Shown here one piece after another: positions 11,716-21,367 of a stretch of DNA of 22,603 bases. Position 1 is the stretch's first letter, and each line of letters opens with the position of its first letter. Under the pieces are notes generated by a model. That model was not told the origin of the DNA and did no database searches. It saw nothing but the letters and a program-made list of their open reading frames with translations. Position numbers and translations under genes: made by a program. The DNA comes from Myxococcales bacterium (GTDB lineage: Bacteria; Myxococcota; Myxococcia; Myxococcales; Anaeromyxobacteraceae). Where the stretch lies: NCBI GenBank assembly GCA_021779335.1, contig JAJYAW010000004.1, forward strand, positions 1 through 22,603, written 5' to 3'.

Positions 11716-11810
11716 TTTCAGGCACCTCCGGTCCGGCAACCTTTGCGCGTTGCGTCGCAGGGTGCTATGGATGCACCTCCACTCCACACTTGGACGGCGA
11801 GCTTCATTCG

Positions 11811-13118
<1,308 letters not shown>

Positions 13119-13156
13119 CAGGCAGGCAGCACACCAACCTGGACGGGAGAACGACC

Positions 13157-14095
13157 ATGGCAGCTCGGAACAAGATCGCACTCATCGGCGCCGGCCAGAT
13201 CGGCGGCACCATGGCGCTGCTCTGCCTGCAGCGCCAGCTCGGCGACGTGGTGCTGGTGGACATCATGGAGGGCGTGGCCAAGGGAAAGGCGCTCGACCTG
13301 CAGGAGACCCGCGGCGTCCTCAAGGCCGACGCCAGCGTCAGCGGCGGCGGCGTCGCCGACTACACGGTCATCAAGGACGCGGACGTGTGCATCGTCACCG
13401 CCGGGGTGCCGCGCAAGCCGGGCATGAGCCGCGACGACCTGCTCAAGGTGAACCTGGAGGCCATCACCCGGGTGGCCACCGGCATCAAGCAGCACGCCCC
13501 CAACGCCTTCGTCATCGTGGTGACCAACCCGCTCGACTCGATGGTCTACGCGATGTACAAGGTCACCGGCTTCGCCAGGAACAAGGTGGTCGGCATGGCC
13601 GGCGTGCTCGACACCGCCCGCTTCCAGTACTTCGTGGGCGACGCGGCCGGGGTGGCGCCGCAGGACGTCAACGCCCTGGTGCTGGGCGGCCACGGCGACG
13701 ACATGGTCCCGCTGCTCCGCTACAGCTCCATCAACGGGGCGCCGCTCACCAAGTTCCTCGACCGGGCCAAGCTCGACGCCATCGTGGAGCGGACCCGCAA
13801 GGGCGGCGGCGAGATCGTGGCCCTGCTCGGCACCGGCTCCGCCTTCTACGCCCCGGCCATCAGCGCCGTCACCATGGCCGAGAGCTACCTGAACGACTCC
13901 AAGCGCGTCCTGCCGTGCTCCTGCCTGCTGGACGGGCAGTACGGCGTGAGCGGGCTCTTCGTCGGGGTCCCGGCGGTCATCGGCAAGGCGGGCGTGGAGC
14001 GGATCGTCGAGGTGGACCTCGACGACGCCGAGCGGGCCATGCTGGCGCGGTCCGTGGAGAGCGTGCGCAAGTCGGTGGCCGAGACCAACCTGTAG
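13157..14095 (+). CDS. mdh: Malate dehydrogenase (LDH-like type)
   Basis: A 312-residue NAD-dependent dehydrogenase interconverting malate and oxaloacetate. The Rossmann loop IGAGQIGGTMA is at 10-20, followed by Asp35 at the end of strand beta 2 (VLVD), which indicates NAD rather than NADP. Substrate-binding arginines Arg86 and Arg92 lie in VPRKPGMSR; Arg at the first position with Lys-Pro-Gly-Met is the malate rather than lactate pattern. NPLDSMVY and the catalytic His179 in GGHGDDMVPL are intact. The start ATG has GGGAGA 6 nt upstream. It lies in the icd-mdh-sucC-sucD run, so four TCA-cycle functions are probably coexpressed. Confidence 0.96.
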   Translation: MAARNKIALIGAGQIGGTMALLCLQRQLGDVVLVDIMEGVAKGKALDLQETRGVLKADASVSGGGVADYTVIKDADVCIVTAGVPRKPGMSRDDLLKVNLEAITRVATGIKQHAPNAFVIVVTNPLDSMVYAMYKVTGFARNKVVGMAGVLDTARFQYFVGDAAGVAPQDVNALVLGGHGDDMVPLLRYSSINGAPLTKFLDRAKLDAIVERTRKGGGEIVALLGTGSAFYAPAISAVTMAESYLNDSKRVLPCSCLLDGQYGVSGLFVGVPAVIGKAGVERIVEVDLDDAERAMLARSVESVRKSVAETNL

Positions 14096-14159
14096 GATGT
14101 AACGTCAACCCCCAGGGCGGAAGGCCGACCCGGCACACCGCACCGTCAGGAGAGGGTCC

Positions 14160-15326
14160 TTGAAGATCCACGAATACCAGGCGAAAGAGATCCTCCGGAG
14201 GTTCGGGGTGGCCGTCCCGCGCGGCTACCTGGCGCTCACCCCGCTCGAGGCCGAGGGGGCGGCCCGGCAGCTCGGCGGCGGCATCTGCGCCGTCAAGGCG
14301 CAGATCCACGCCGGCGGGCGCGGCAAGGGCGGCGGCGTCAAGCTGGCCCGCACGCCGGAGGAGGCGCGCCACCACGCCGGGCAGATCCTGGGGATGATGC
14401 TGAAGACCCCCCAGACCGGCCCGGAGGGGCAGCAGGTCCGCAAGGTCTACGTCGAGGAGGGCTGCCGCATCGCGCGCGAGCTCTACCTCGGCATGACGCT
14501 CGACCGGGAGACCGGCAAGGTCACCTTGATGGCCTCGACGGCCGGCGGCGTCGACATCGAGGAGGTGGCCCACGCCACCCCGGAGAAGATCCTGCGCGAG
14601 GGCATCTACCCGGCCACCGGCATCATCGGCTTCCAGGCGCGCCGCCTGGCCTTCGGGCTCGGCCTGCAGGGCGACACGGTGGCCTCCTTCGTGCGCTTCG
14701 CCACCGGGCTCTACAACGCCTACGTGGCCACCGACGCCTCGCTCGCCGAGATCAACCCGCTGGTGGTGACGGTGGCGGGTGACGTGCTGGCGCTCGACGC
14801 CAAGCTCAACTTCGACGAGAACGCGCTCTACCGCCACCCGGACATCGCCGCCATGCGCGATCCGGACGAGGAGGACCCGCGCGAGACCGCCGCCAAGGAG
14901 TTCGATCTCCAGTACATCGCGCTGGACGGCGACATCGGCTGCATGGTGAACGGCGCCGGCCTGGCCATGGCCACCATGGACGTCATCAAGCTGTCGGGCG
15001 GTAGCCCGGCCAACTTCCTCGACGTGGGCGGCGGCGCCGACGAGAAGAAGGTGGCCGCGGCCTTCAAGATCCTGCTGTCCGACAAGAAGGTGAAGACCCT
15101 GCTGGTCAACATCTTCGGCGGGATCATGAAGTGCGACGTCATCGCCAACGGCATCGTGGCGGCGGCGCGCCAGGTCGGCCTCTCGCTCCCGCTGGTGGTC
15201 CGGCTGGAAGGGACCAACGTCGAGCTGGGAAAGCAGATCCTGGCCCAGAGCGGTCTCGCCATCACCCCCGCCGATGACCTCGGCGAGGCGGCCCGCAAGG
15301 CCGTCGCCGCCGCGCGCGCCGTCTGA
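14160..15326 (+). CDS. sucC: Succinyl-CoA synthetase beta subunit (ADP-forming)
   Basis: A 388-residue subunit, the usual length, carrying the ATP-grasp nucleotide-binding domain of succinyl-CoA ligase. It starts MKIHEYQAKEILRRFGV, the canonical N-terminus, which fixes the TTG at 14160 as the start; GGAGAGG lies 5-11 nt upstream. Further family segments are AQIHAGGRGKGGGVK (about 46-60), SLAEINPLVV, the ALDAKLNFDENAL string, and the C-terminal GGADEKKVAAAFKI...NIFGGIMKCDVIA. With SucD it makes ATP (or GTP) from succinyl-CoA. sucD starts 22 bp downstream. Confidence 0.97.
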   Translation: MKIHEYQAKEILRRFGVAVPRGYLALTPLEAEGAARQLGGGICAVKAQIHAGGRGKGGGVKLARTPEEARHHAGQILGMMLKTPQTGPEGQQVRKVYVEEGCRIARELYLGMTLDRETGKVTLMASTAGGVDIEEVAHATPEKILREGIYPATGIIGFQARRLAFGLGLQGDTVASFVRFATGLYNAYVATDASLAEINPLVVTVAGDVLALDAKLNFDENALYRHPDIAAMRDPDEEDPRETAAKEFDLQYIALDGDIGCMVNGAGLAMATMDVIKLSGGSPANFLDVGGGADEKKVAAAFKILLSDKKVKTLLVNIFGGIMKCDVIANGIVAAARQVGLSLPLVVRLEGTNVELGKQILAQSGLAITPADDLGEAARKAVAAARAV

Positions 15327-15348
15327 CGCGCCAGATCCGGAGCCACGC

Positions 15349-16392
15349 GTGAGCATCCTCGTCGACAAGAACACCAGGGTCCTGGTGCAGGGCATCACCG
15401 GCTCGGCCGGCAGCTTCCACGCCGAGCAGATGCTGGCCTACGGCACGAAGGTGGTGGCGGGCGTCACCCCCGGCCGCGGCGGCACCACCTTCCTGAAGAA
15501 GGTCCCCATCTTCCAGACCGTCCAGGACGCGGTGCGCGAGACCGGGGCCAACGCCGCCGCCATCTTCGTGCCGCCCCCCTTCGCCGCCGACGCCATCATG
15601 GAGGCCGTCGAGAGCGGGGTGGGCCTGGTGGTGGCCATCACCGAGGGCATCCCCATCCTCGACATGACCAAGGTGAAGCGCTTCCTGGCCATCTACCCCG
15701 AGGTCCGGCTGCTCGGCCCCAACTGCCCGGGCGTCATCACCCCCGACCAGTGCAAGATCGGCATCATGCCCGGCCACATCCACATGGCCGGCCGCATCGG
15801 CGTGGTGTCCCGCTCCGGCACGCTCACCTACGAGGCGGTCAAGCAGCTCACCTCGCTGGGGATGGGCCAGTCGACCGCCGTCGGCATCGGCGGCGATCCG
15901 GTCCACGGCACGGACTTCGTGGACATGCTCAGGAAGTTCCAGGACGACCCGGACACCGACGCCGTCATCATGATCGGCGAGATCGGCGGCACGGAGGAGG
16001 AGAAGGGCGCCGCCTTCGTCCGCGATCACATGGACAAGCCGGTGGTGGGCTTCATCGCCGGCCGCACCGCCCCTCCCGGCAAGCGGATGGGCCACGCCGG
16101 CGCCGTCATCTCGGGCGGCTCCGGGACGGCCGAGGCCAAGATCGAGGCGATGCGCCAGGCCGGCATCGCGGTGGTCGAGGGGCCGCACCTGCTCGGCAAG
16201 GCCATGAAGGAGACGCTGGCGAGGAAGCCCCGGCCCAGGGCGGCGGCACCCGGGGCGTCCGGCCCGAAGCCCGGGCCGGCGGCCGAGGTCCGACCCATCG
16301 CGCCGCCCGCACCGAAGGCTGCCGCCAGGGCGGCGCCCGCGGCCCCGGTCAAGGCGACGAAGCCGGTAGCCAAGAACGCCAAGAAGAAGTAG
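15349..16392 (+). CDS. sucD: Succinyl-CoA synthetase alpha subunit with a basic Ala/Pro/Lys C-terminal tail
   Basis: A 347-residue subunit that binds CoA and carries the phosphohistidine intermediate. It has VQGITGSAGSFHA (CoA-binding start), GPNCPGVITP, SRSGTLTYE, and the active histidine His249 in GHAGAVISGG. The conserved enzyme ends near residue 291 (KAMKETLA). Another 56 residues follow, almost entirely Ala, Pro, Lys and Arg, ending NAKKK. Typical SucD is about 290 residues, so this is a real in-frame extension and not a misread stop; the base composition matches the gene. The tail looks disordered and histone-H1-like; its role is unknown. The GTG start at 15349 is preceded by CGGAG. ndk follows 69 bp downstream. 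Confidence 0.96.
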   Translation: MSILVDKNTRVLVQGITGSAGSFHAEQMLAYGTKVVAGVTPGRGGTTFLKKVPIFQTVQDAVRETGANAAAIFVPPPFAADAIMEAVESGVGLVVAITEGIPILDMTKVKRFLAIYPEVRLLGPNCPGVITPDQCKIGIMPGHIHMAGRIGVVSRSGTLTYEAVKQLTSLGMGQSTAVGIGGDPVHGTDFVDMLRKFQDDPDTDAVIMIGEIGGTEEEKGAAFVRDHMDKPVVGFIAGRTAPPGKRMGHAGAVISGGSGTAEAKIEAMRQAGIAVVEGPHLLGKAMKETLARKPRPRAAAPGASGPKPGPAAEVRPIAPPAPKAAARAAPAAPVKATKPVAKNAKKK

Positions 16393-16461
16393 TCCTCTGC
16401 CCGCCTGGGCCATCCGCCGACGCGGCGCCGCCCGGGCCCCCCACCTCTTGCAGGAGCAGCC

Positions 16462-16905
16462 ATGGCTATCGAGCGCACGCTTTCCATCATCAAGCCCGAC
16501 GGCGTCGAGAAGGGCGTCATCGGCCAGATCATCTCCCGCCTCGGCACGGTCGGCCTCAAGCCGATAGCCATGCGGCTGGCCCACCTCTCGCGCCGCGAGG
16601 CCGAGGGCTTCTACGCGGTCCACAAGGCCCGGCCCTTCTTCAACGATCTGGTCACCTTCATGACCAGCGGCCCCGTGGTCCTGATGGTCCTGGAGGGCGA
16701 GAACGCGGTGGCCGCGAACCGCGAGGTCATGGGCGCCACCGACCCGAAGAAGGCGGCCGCGGGGACCATCCGCAAGGACTTCGCCACCGACATCGAGAAG
16801 AACACGGTGCACGGGTCGGACAGCCTCGAGAACGCCAAGATCGAGATCGCCTATTACTTCCCGGAGACCGCCATCCACACCTACGCCTGGGCCAAGAAGG
16901 CCTAA
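16462..16905 (+). CDS. ndk: Nucleoside diphosphate kinase
   Basis: A 147-residue NDP kinase transferring the gamma-phosphate from ATP to NDPs and dNDPs. The family start ERTLSIIKPDGV is at 4-15, and the phosphohistidine His117 lies in NTVHGSDS. FYAVHKARPFF and the GATDPKKAAAGTIRKDF nucleotide-binding segment are intact. CAGGAG lies 5 nt before the ATG. It directly follows sucCD. In Pseudomonas aeruginosa Ndk has been reported to associate with succinyl-CoA synthetase, so the order may be functional. It is followed by hairpins that could terminate the TCA/ndk transcript. Confidence 0.97.
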   Translation: MAIERTLSIIKPDGVEKGVIGQIISRLGTVGLKPIAMRLAHLSRREAEGFYAVHKARPFFNDLVTFMTSGPVVLMVLEGENAVAANREVMGATDPKKAAAGTIRKDFATDIEKNTVHGSDSLENAKIEIAYYFPETAIHTYAWAKKA

Positions 16906-16940
16906 GCGGTCGAAACCAGGCCGGTACTGGCCATGGGCCC

Positions 16941-16959
16941 CCGGACGGGGCCCGTCCGG
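16941..16959 (+). terminator. Perfect hairpin downstream of ndk
   Basis: CCGGACGG (16941-16948) and CCGTCCGG (16952-16959) form an 8-bp perfect stem with a GGC loop, 35 bp after the ndk stop. No T-tract follows. It may act with the stronger hairpin at 16984-17014. Confidence 0.35.
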
Positions 16960-16983
16960 ATCGCCGGCCCAGGTTAGAATGAT

Positions 16984-17022
16984 CGATGCCCGTCCCGTCC
17001 CGGGGCGGGCATCGTCGTCTTT
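16984..17022 (+). terminator. Probable rho-independent-like terminator between ndk and the CBS-domain gene
   Basis: CGATGCCCG (16984-16992) pairs with CGGGCATCG (17006-17014). The stem can extend inward by one G-T and three G-C pairs, giving 13 pairs around a 5-base loop, and is followed by TCGTCTTT. This is the best intrinsic-terminator-like element in the window. The next gene's AAGGAG ribosome site follows immediately, and a TAGAAT (16975-16980) stands just before the hairpin, so it could instead be the 5' leader of the next transcript. Confidence 0.45.
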
Positions 17023-17040
17023 GAAGGAGCGCAGCGCAGC

Positions 17041-18429
17041 GTGGACGCCGTCGAGACCTGGAAGTGGATCCTGGCGCTGGCCTTCCTGGGCGGGTCCGCC
17101 TTCTGCTCCGGCACCGAGACGGCGCTCACCGCGCTCGGCGAGGCGCGCGCCCGCCAGCTGCGCGAGTCCGGCGGCCGGCGGACGCGGCTGCTCTCGGTCT
17201 GGATCGAGCACCCGGAGCGGGTGCTCTCGACGCTCCTCATCGGCAACACGCTCGTCAACATCGGGGCCGGCGCCCTGGCCGCCTCGGTGGCGGCCGACCT
17301 GGTCCGCGCCGCGCCGAGCTGGTCGGCGGGGACGGTGCTGGCCATCGCCACCGCCCTCACCACCGTCGTCATCCTCTTCTTCGGCGAGATCGTCCCCAAG
17401 ACGATGGCGAAGCGCCACCCGGTCAGGGTCTCGCTCGCCACCATCCCGGCGGTGCGCGCGCTCAGCTGGCTCATGTGGCCCATCTCGGCCGCCACCACGC
17501 GCGCCACCTCGGCCTTCTTCCGGGCCTTCGGGGGCGGCGCCCCGAGCAGCGCCCCGGCCGTCACCAGCGAGGAGATCGAGTACCTCATCGAGATGGGCAC
17601 CCGCGAGGGCGTGCTCGACGAGGTCAAGGAGGAGCTGCTCAACTCGGTGCTGGAGTTCGCCGACCGGGTGGTGAAGGAGATCATGATCCCGCGCACCCGC
17701 ATGGTGGCGGTGGATCGCGAGGCGCCTCCCGAGGAGCTGGTGCGCATCGTCACCGAGAACCCCTACAGCCGCATGCCGGTCTTCGAGGGCTCGGTCGACA
17801 ACGTGGTGGGCATCCTCATGGTGCGGGACATCGTCCACGAGCTGCGCCAGGGCCCCATCAGCGCCGTCAGGCTGGAGGGGCACCTCAAGCCGCCCTTCTT
17901 CGTGCCGGAGCAGATGAAGATCTCGCGGCTCCTCAAGGAGATGCAGCGGCGCCACGTCCACCTCGCCATCGTGGTCGACGAGTTCGGCGGCACCTCCGGC
18001 ATCGTCACGCTGGAGGACGTGCTGGAGGAGATCGTCGGCGAGATCCAGGACGAGGGAGACGCCGAGGCCGCGCCGGTCAAGGCGCTGGGGGACGGCGTCT
18101 GGCTGGCCGACGCCGCCGTGCCGCTCCACGATCTGGAGGAGTTCCTCAACGCGCGGCCCGGCCCGCCGGCGGCGGGCGAGGGGAGCGAGGCGCCAGACCG
18201 GGTGGAGGTCCGCTTCCCGGCCGAGGGCGACTACGGGACGCTGGGCGGCTTCGTCACCGCCACGGCCGGCCGGGTGCCGCCGGTGGGAGCCACCCTCTCC
18301 TGGGAGGGGCTGACCTTCACGGTGCGCGGCGGTGACGAGCGCCGGCTGACGCGGGTCGAGATCACGCGCCGGCCGGCGGTCGAGGCCGGCGGGGCGGAGG
18401 CGCCGGCCAGGGCGGCGGCGGCCCCGTGA
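17041..18429 (+). CDS. CNNM/CorC-type membrane protein (DUF21, CBS pair, CorC_HlyC domain)
   Basis: A 462-residue integral membrane protein of the hemolysin C/CorC/CNNM superfamily, whose characterised members handle Mg2+ or Co2+ efflux. The DUF21 region (about 1-175) has hydrophobic segments around 8-26, 61-88, 95-118 and 136-160 and the family string FFGEIVPKTMAKRHP. A CBS pair follows (about 215-335): MIPRTRMVAVD, YSRMPVFEG, and VVDEFGGTSGIVTLEDVLEEIVGEI. The C-terminal CorC_HlyC domain (about 345-450) has the GDYGTLGGFV core, after which an Ala-rich tail ends the protein. The GTG start at 17041 has AAGGAG 11 nt upstream. Its TGA overlaps the rlmN GTG (GTGA). The ion specificity cannot be inferred. 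Confidence 0.92.
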   Translation: MDAVETWKWILALAFLGGSAFCSGTETALTALGEARARQLRESGGRRTRLLSVWIEHPERVLSTLLIGNTLVNIGAGALAASVAADLVRAAPSWSAGTVLAIATALTTVVILFFGEIVPKTMAKRHPVRVSLATIPAVRALSWLMWPISAATTRATSAFFRAFGGGAPSSAPAVTSEEIEYLIEMGTREGVLDEVKEELLNSVLEFADRVVKEIMIPRTRMVAVDREAPPEELVRIVTENPYSRMPVFEGSVDNVVGILMVRDIVHELRQGPISAVRLEGHLKPPFFVPEQMKISRLLKEMQRRHVHLAIVVDEFGGTSGIVTLEDVLEEIVGEIQDEGDAEAAPVKALGDGVWLADAAVPLHDLEEFLNARPGPPAAGEGSEAPDRVEVRFPAEGDYGTLGGFVTATAGRVPPVGATLSWEGLTFTVRGGDERRLTRVEITRRPAVEAGGAEAPARAAAAP

Positions 18430-19571
18430 CGGCTCCCCCCGTGAGCGCCCCGACCGCGCCGGGTGGGCTCCCCGACCTGCGCTCCCTCTCCCGGTCGGAG
18501 CTGCAGGCGCTGGTGGCCCGCATGGGCGAGAAGCCCTTCCGGGCCCGGCAGCTGCAGCGCTGGCTCCACCGGAACGGGGCGGCCAGCCTGGACGAGATGA
18601 CCGACCTGTCGCGGGGGTTCCGGGAGGCGCTCCGGCGCCACGCCGCGCTGACCACCCTCACGGCGGCCGACGAGCGGCGCAGCAGCGACGGCACCATCAA
18701 GTGGACCTGGCGCACCGCCGACGGAAGGCTCATCGAGTCGGTCTACATGCCGGAGACCGATCGCAAGACGCTCTGCGTCTCCTCCCAGGTGGGCTGCGCC
18801 CTGGGCTGCACCTTCTGCATGACCGGCACCATGGGGCTGACCCGCCACCTGACGCCCGGCGAGATCGTCGACCAGGTTCACCGGGCGAACCGGCGGCTCA
18901 TCGAGCTCGGCGAGGGGCCGGGGCCGCGGCCGCTCACCAACCTGGTCTTCATGGGCATGGGCGAGCCGCTCCACAACTACGAGCACCTCAAGGCCGCGCT
19001 GGACCTGCTGCTCGACGAGGACGGGCCCAACTTCTCCCACCGGCACGTCACCGTCTCGACGAGCGGCCTGGTGCCGGTGATGCGTCGGCTCGGCGAGGAG
19101 ACCCAGGTCAAGCTGGCCGTCTCGCTCAACGCCACCACCGACGCGCAGCGCGACGCCCTCATGCCCATCAACCGGCGCTGGCCCATCGGCGAGCTCCTGC
19201 GGGCCTGCCGCGAGCTCCCCATGCGGCAGGGGCGGCGCATCACCTTCGAGTACGTCCTGCTGGGCGGCGTCAACGACGCCGACGAGGACGCCGACCGGCT
19301 GGCGCGGCTGCTCCACGGGATCCCGGCCAAGGTGAACCTCATCCCCTACAACGACAACCCCGGGCTGGGCTTCCGGGCGCCGTCGCCGGGGCGGGCCGAG
19401 GCCTTCCTGGAGCGGCTGGTGGCGCGCCAGCTCACCGCCGTGATCCGCAAGAACCGCGGGCGCGACATCGCGGCCGCCTGCGGCCAGCTCGCCGCCGAGG
19501 GCGCCCGGGGCGCCGGGGCGCCCGGGCCGGCCGGCAACGCGCCGTTGACCGGGCCTGGCGTGCCGGGCTAG
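18426..19571 (+). CDS. rlmN: Dual-specificity 23S rRNA/tRNA adenine-C2 methyltransferase RlmN
   Basis: A 381-residue radical SAM enzyme that methylates C2 of A2503 in 23S rRNA and A37 in some tRNAs. The SAM/4Fe-4S motif CALGCTFC supplies Cys124, Cys128 and Cys131. The two mechanistic cysteines are present: Cys117 in CVSSQVGC (E. coli Cys118) and Cys352 in AACGQLA (E. coli Cys355). GMGEPLHNYE and the LAVSLNATTDAQR stretch also fit. Cfr-like resistance enzymes share this core, but the family-typical RlmN N-terminal segment (KPFRARQLQRWLH) and context favour RlmN. The GTG at 18426 overlaps the upstream stop; an in-frame GTG at 18441 is an alternative. The extra C-terminal tail of about 25 residues is Gly/Pro/Ala-rich. 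Confidence 0.96.
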   Translation: MTAPPVSAPTAPGGLPDLRSLSRSELQALVARMGEKPFRARQLQRWLHRNGAASLDEMTDLSRGFREALRRHAALTTLTAADERRSSDGTIKWTWRTADGRLIESVYMPETDRKTLCVSSQVGCALGCTFCMTGTMGLTRHLTPGEIVDQVHRANRRLIELGEGPGPRPLTNLVFMGMGEPLHNYEHLKAALDLLLDEDGPNFSHRHVTVSTSGLVPVMRRLGEETQVKLAVSLNATTDAQRDALMPINRRWPIGELLRACRELPMRQGRRITFEYVLLGGVNDADEDADRLARLLHGIPAKVNLIPYNDNPGLGFRAPSPGRAEAFLERLVARQLTAVIRKNRGRDIAAACGQLAAEGARGAGAPGPAGNAPLTGPGVPG

Positions 19572-19617
19572 GGAACGTCACCCGCCGCCGGTCCCTGGCG
19601 GCCCCGAGAGGAAGCAC

Positions 19618-20562
19618 ATGTCCCTGCTGGTGGTCGGCTCCGTCGCCCTCGACTCGCTCGAGACCCCCTTCGGCCGCCGCGAGGAGATCCTCGGCGGCTC
19701 GGCCTGCTACTTCTCCGCCTGCGCCAGCTACTTCGGCCCGGTGCGGGTGGTGGCGGTGGTCGGCGAGGACTTCCCGCAGGAGCACGTCGACTTCCTGGCC
19801 GCGCGGGGCGTCGATCTGGCCGGCCTGGTGCGCAAGCCCGGGCGGACCTTCCGCTGGAAGGGCAAGTACGAGTTCGACCTGAACACGGCCCACACGCTCG
19901 ACACCCAGCTCAACGTCTTCGCCGACTTCCGGCCGGACCTGCCCGCGGGCTACAGGGACTCGGAGTACGTCTTCCTGGGGAACATCGACCCGGACCTGCA
20001 GCGGGCGGTCCTGGACCAGGTGCGCGGGCCGCGCTTCGTGGCCTGCGACACCATGAACTTCTGGATCTCCTCCAAGCGGGAGAGCCTGCTCGAGACGCTG
20101 CGCCGCGTCGACCTGCTCTTCGTCAACGACGCCGAGGCCCGCCAGCTCTCCGGCGAGCACAACATCGTCAAGGCGGCGCGCCGGATCCTCTCCTTCGGCC
20201 CGCGCGCCGTGGTGGTGAAGCGCGGCGAGTACGGGGCGCTCTACTTCTCGGGGAGCGAGGTCTTCGCCGCCTCCGCCTTCCCGCTGCCGGACGTCTTCGA
20301 CCCGACGGGCGCGGGCGACAGCTTCGCCGGCGGCTTCATGGGCTACCTGGCCAAGAGCCGCAGCGAGGCCCCGCCCGTCATGCGCCGGGCCATCGTGCTG
20401 GGGAGCGTGCTGGCCAGCTACGCGGTGGAGCAGTTCAGCCTGGACCGGCTCCGCAGCCTGACCGGCGACGAGATCCGGGGCCGCTACGCCGAGGCCCGGC
20501 AGCTCGCGCACTTCGATGATCTCGAGGTCGACGTGCTGGCCACGGATGGTGGCGGTCGTTGA
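19618..20562 (+). CDS. PfkB-family carbohydrate/nucleoside kinase, substrate unknown
   Basis: A 314-residue kinase of the ribokinase/PfkB superfamily. PfkB signature 2 is at 228-236 (DPTGAGDSF) with catalytic base Asp234, followed by AGGFMGYLA. The N-terminal LGGSACYFSACASYFG segment is the substrate-binding Gly-Gly region, and VVVKRGEYGALYF precedes the ATP site. The middle string NFWISSKRESLLETL with FVNDAEARQLSG marks a subgroup that is neither typical ribokinase nor 1-phosphofructokinase. I cannot assign a substrate. GAGAGGAAG precedes the ATG. It is 46 bp after rlmN. The next gene has its own promoter overlapping this gene's stop. Confidence 0.9.
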   Translation: MSLLVVGSVALDSLETPFGRREEILGGSACYFSACASYFGPVRVVAVVGEDFPQEHVDFLAARGVDLAGLVRKPGRTFRWKGKYEFDLNTAHTLDTQLNVFADFRPDLPAGYRDSEYVFLGNIDPDLQRAVLDQVRGPRFVACDTMNFWISSKRESLLETLRRVDLLFVNDAEARQLSGEHNIVKAARRILSFGPRAVVVKRGEYGALYFSGSEVFAASAFPLPDVFDPTGAGDSFAGGFMGYLAKSRSEAPPVMRRAIVLGSVLASYAVEQFSLDRLRSLTGDEIRGRYAEARQLAHFDDLEVDVLATDGGGR

Positions 20563-20588
20563 CCCGCGATCCGGGCGCCGGCTACCAT
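20559..20588 (+). promoter_or_regulatory. Predicted promoter of the phosphoesterase gene, overlapping the pfkB-like stop
   Basis: TTGACC (20559-20564, 5/6 to -35) and TACCAT (20583-20588, 4/6 to -10) are separated by 18 bp. The -35 hexamer includes the TGA stop of the upstream kinase gene. The transcript would start near 20595, leaving about 12 nt of leader with CTGAGG as ribosome site before the ATG at 20607. Confidence 0.45.
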
Positions 20589-20606
20589 CGCCGCCCCTGA
20601 GGCGAA

Positions 20607-21341
20607 ATGCGGATCGCGATCCTGAGCGACATCCACTCGAACCTGGAGGCGCTCACCGAGGCGCTCGCCGTCGTCGATCGCGAGCGTCCCGACCTGGTGG
20701 TCTGCCTCGGCGACGTGGTGGGCTACGGCGCCAGCGTCAACGAGTGCTGCGCCCTGGTCCGCCAGCGCGCCGCGGTGACGCTGCTCGGCAACCACGACGC
20801 CGCCGTCTCCGGGCGGATGGACTACAGCTTCTACTACGACGCCGCGCGCCACGCCCTCGACTGGACCGCAAGTCGCATCGAGGGGGAGCACCTGGAGTGG
20901 CTGCGCGGCCTCCCCTTCACGCACCGCCAGGGCGAGATCAGCTTCAGCCACGGCTCGCCCATCTTGCCGGAGGCGTACGAGTACGTCTTCGCGCTGGAGC
21001 AGGCCCGCGAGCTCCTGCCGCACCTGGCCGAGCTCGCCGAGGTGAGCTTCGTCGGCCACAGCCACCTGTGCAAGGCCTTCGCCCTGGGCCCGTCCGGTGA
21101 GGTGGTCGAGGTGGTCTCGACCCGCTTCGGGCTCCGGCAGGGCTACAAGTACGTCATCTCGGTGGGGTCCGTCGGCCAGCCCCGTGACTGCGACAACCGC
21201 GCCTGCTTCGTCATCTACGACGATCGCCGGCGAGAGGTCACCTACCACCGGGTGCCGTACGACATCGAGACCGCGGCGCAGAAGATCTTCGACGCCGACC
21301 TGGCGCTCAACTTCGGCAAGCGGCTCTTCCTGGGCGTCTAG
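20607..21341 (+). CDS. Calcineurin-like metallophosphoesterase (YfcE/PDE-like single-domain)
   Basis: A 244-residue binuclear-metal phosphoesterase with all five family motifs: SDIH (Asp8, His10), LGDVVGYG (Asp36), GNHD (62-64), SHGSP (His115) and GHSH (His151, His153). The late VISVGSVGQPRD string and a final FVIYDD strand are typical of the Metallophos_2 group. No signal peptide is present, so it is cytoplasmic. Substrates in this group range from cyclic nucleotides to sugar phosphates and cannot be told here. Next to the PfkB kinase it could act on the same or a related metabolite, but a separate promoter weakens that. It is convergent with the beta-propeller gene 26 bp away. Confidence 0.92.
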   Translation: MRIAILSDIHSNLEALTEALAVVDRERPDLVVCLGDVVGYGASVNECCALVRQRAAVTLLGNHDAAVSGRMDYSFYYDAARHALDWTASRIEGEHLEWLRGLPFTHRQGEISFSHGSPILPEAYEYVFALEQARELLPHLAELAEVSFVGHSHLCKAFALGPSGEVVEVVSTRFGLRQGYKYVISVGSVGQPRDCDNRACFVIYDDRRREVTYHRVPYDIETAAQKIFDADLALNFGKRLFLGV

Positions 21342-21367
21342 GCGGCCACGCCGGCGAGCGGCGCGGG

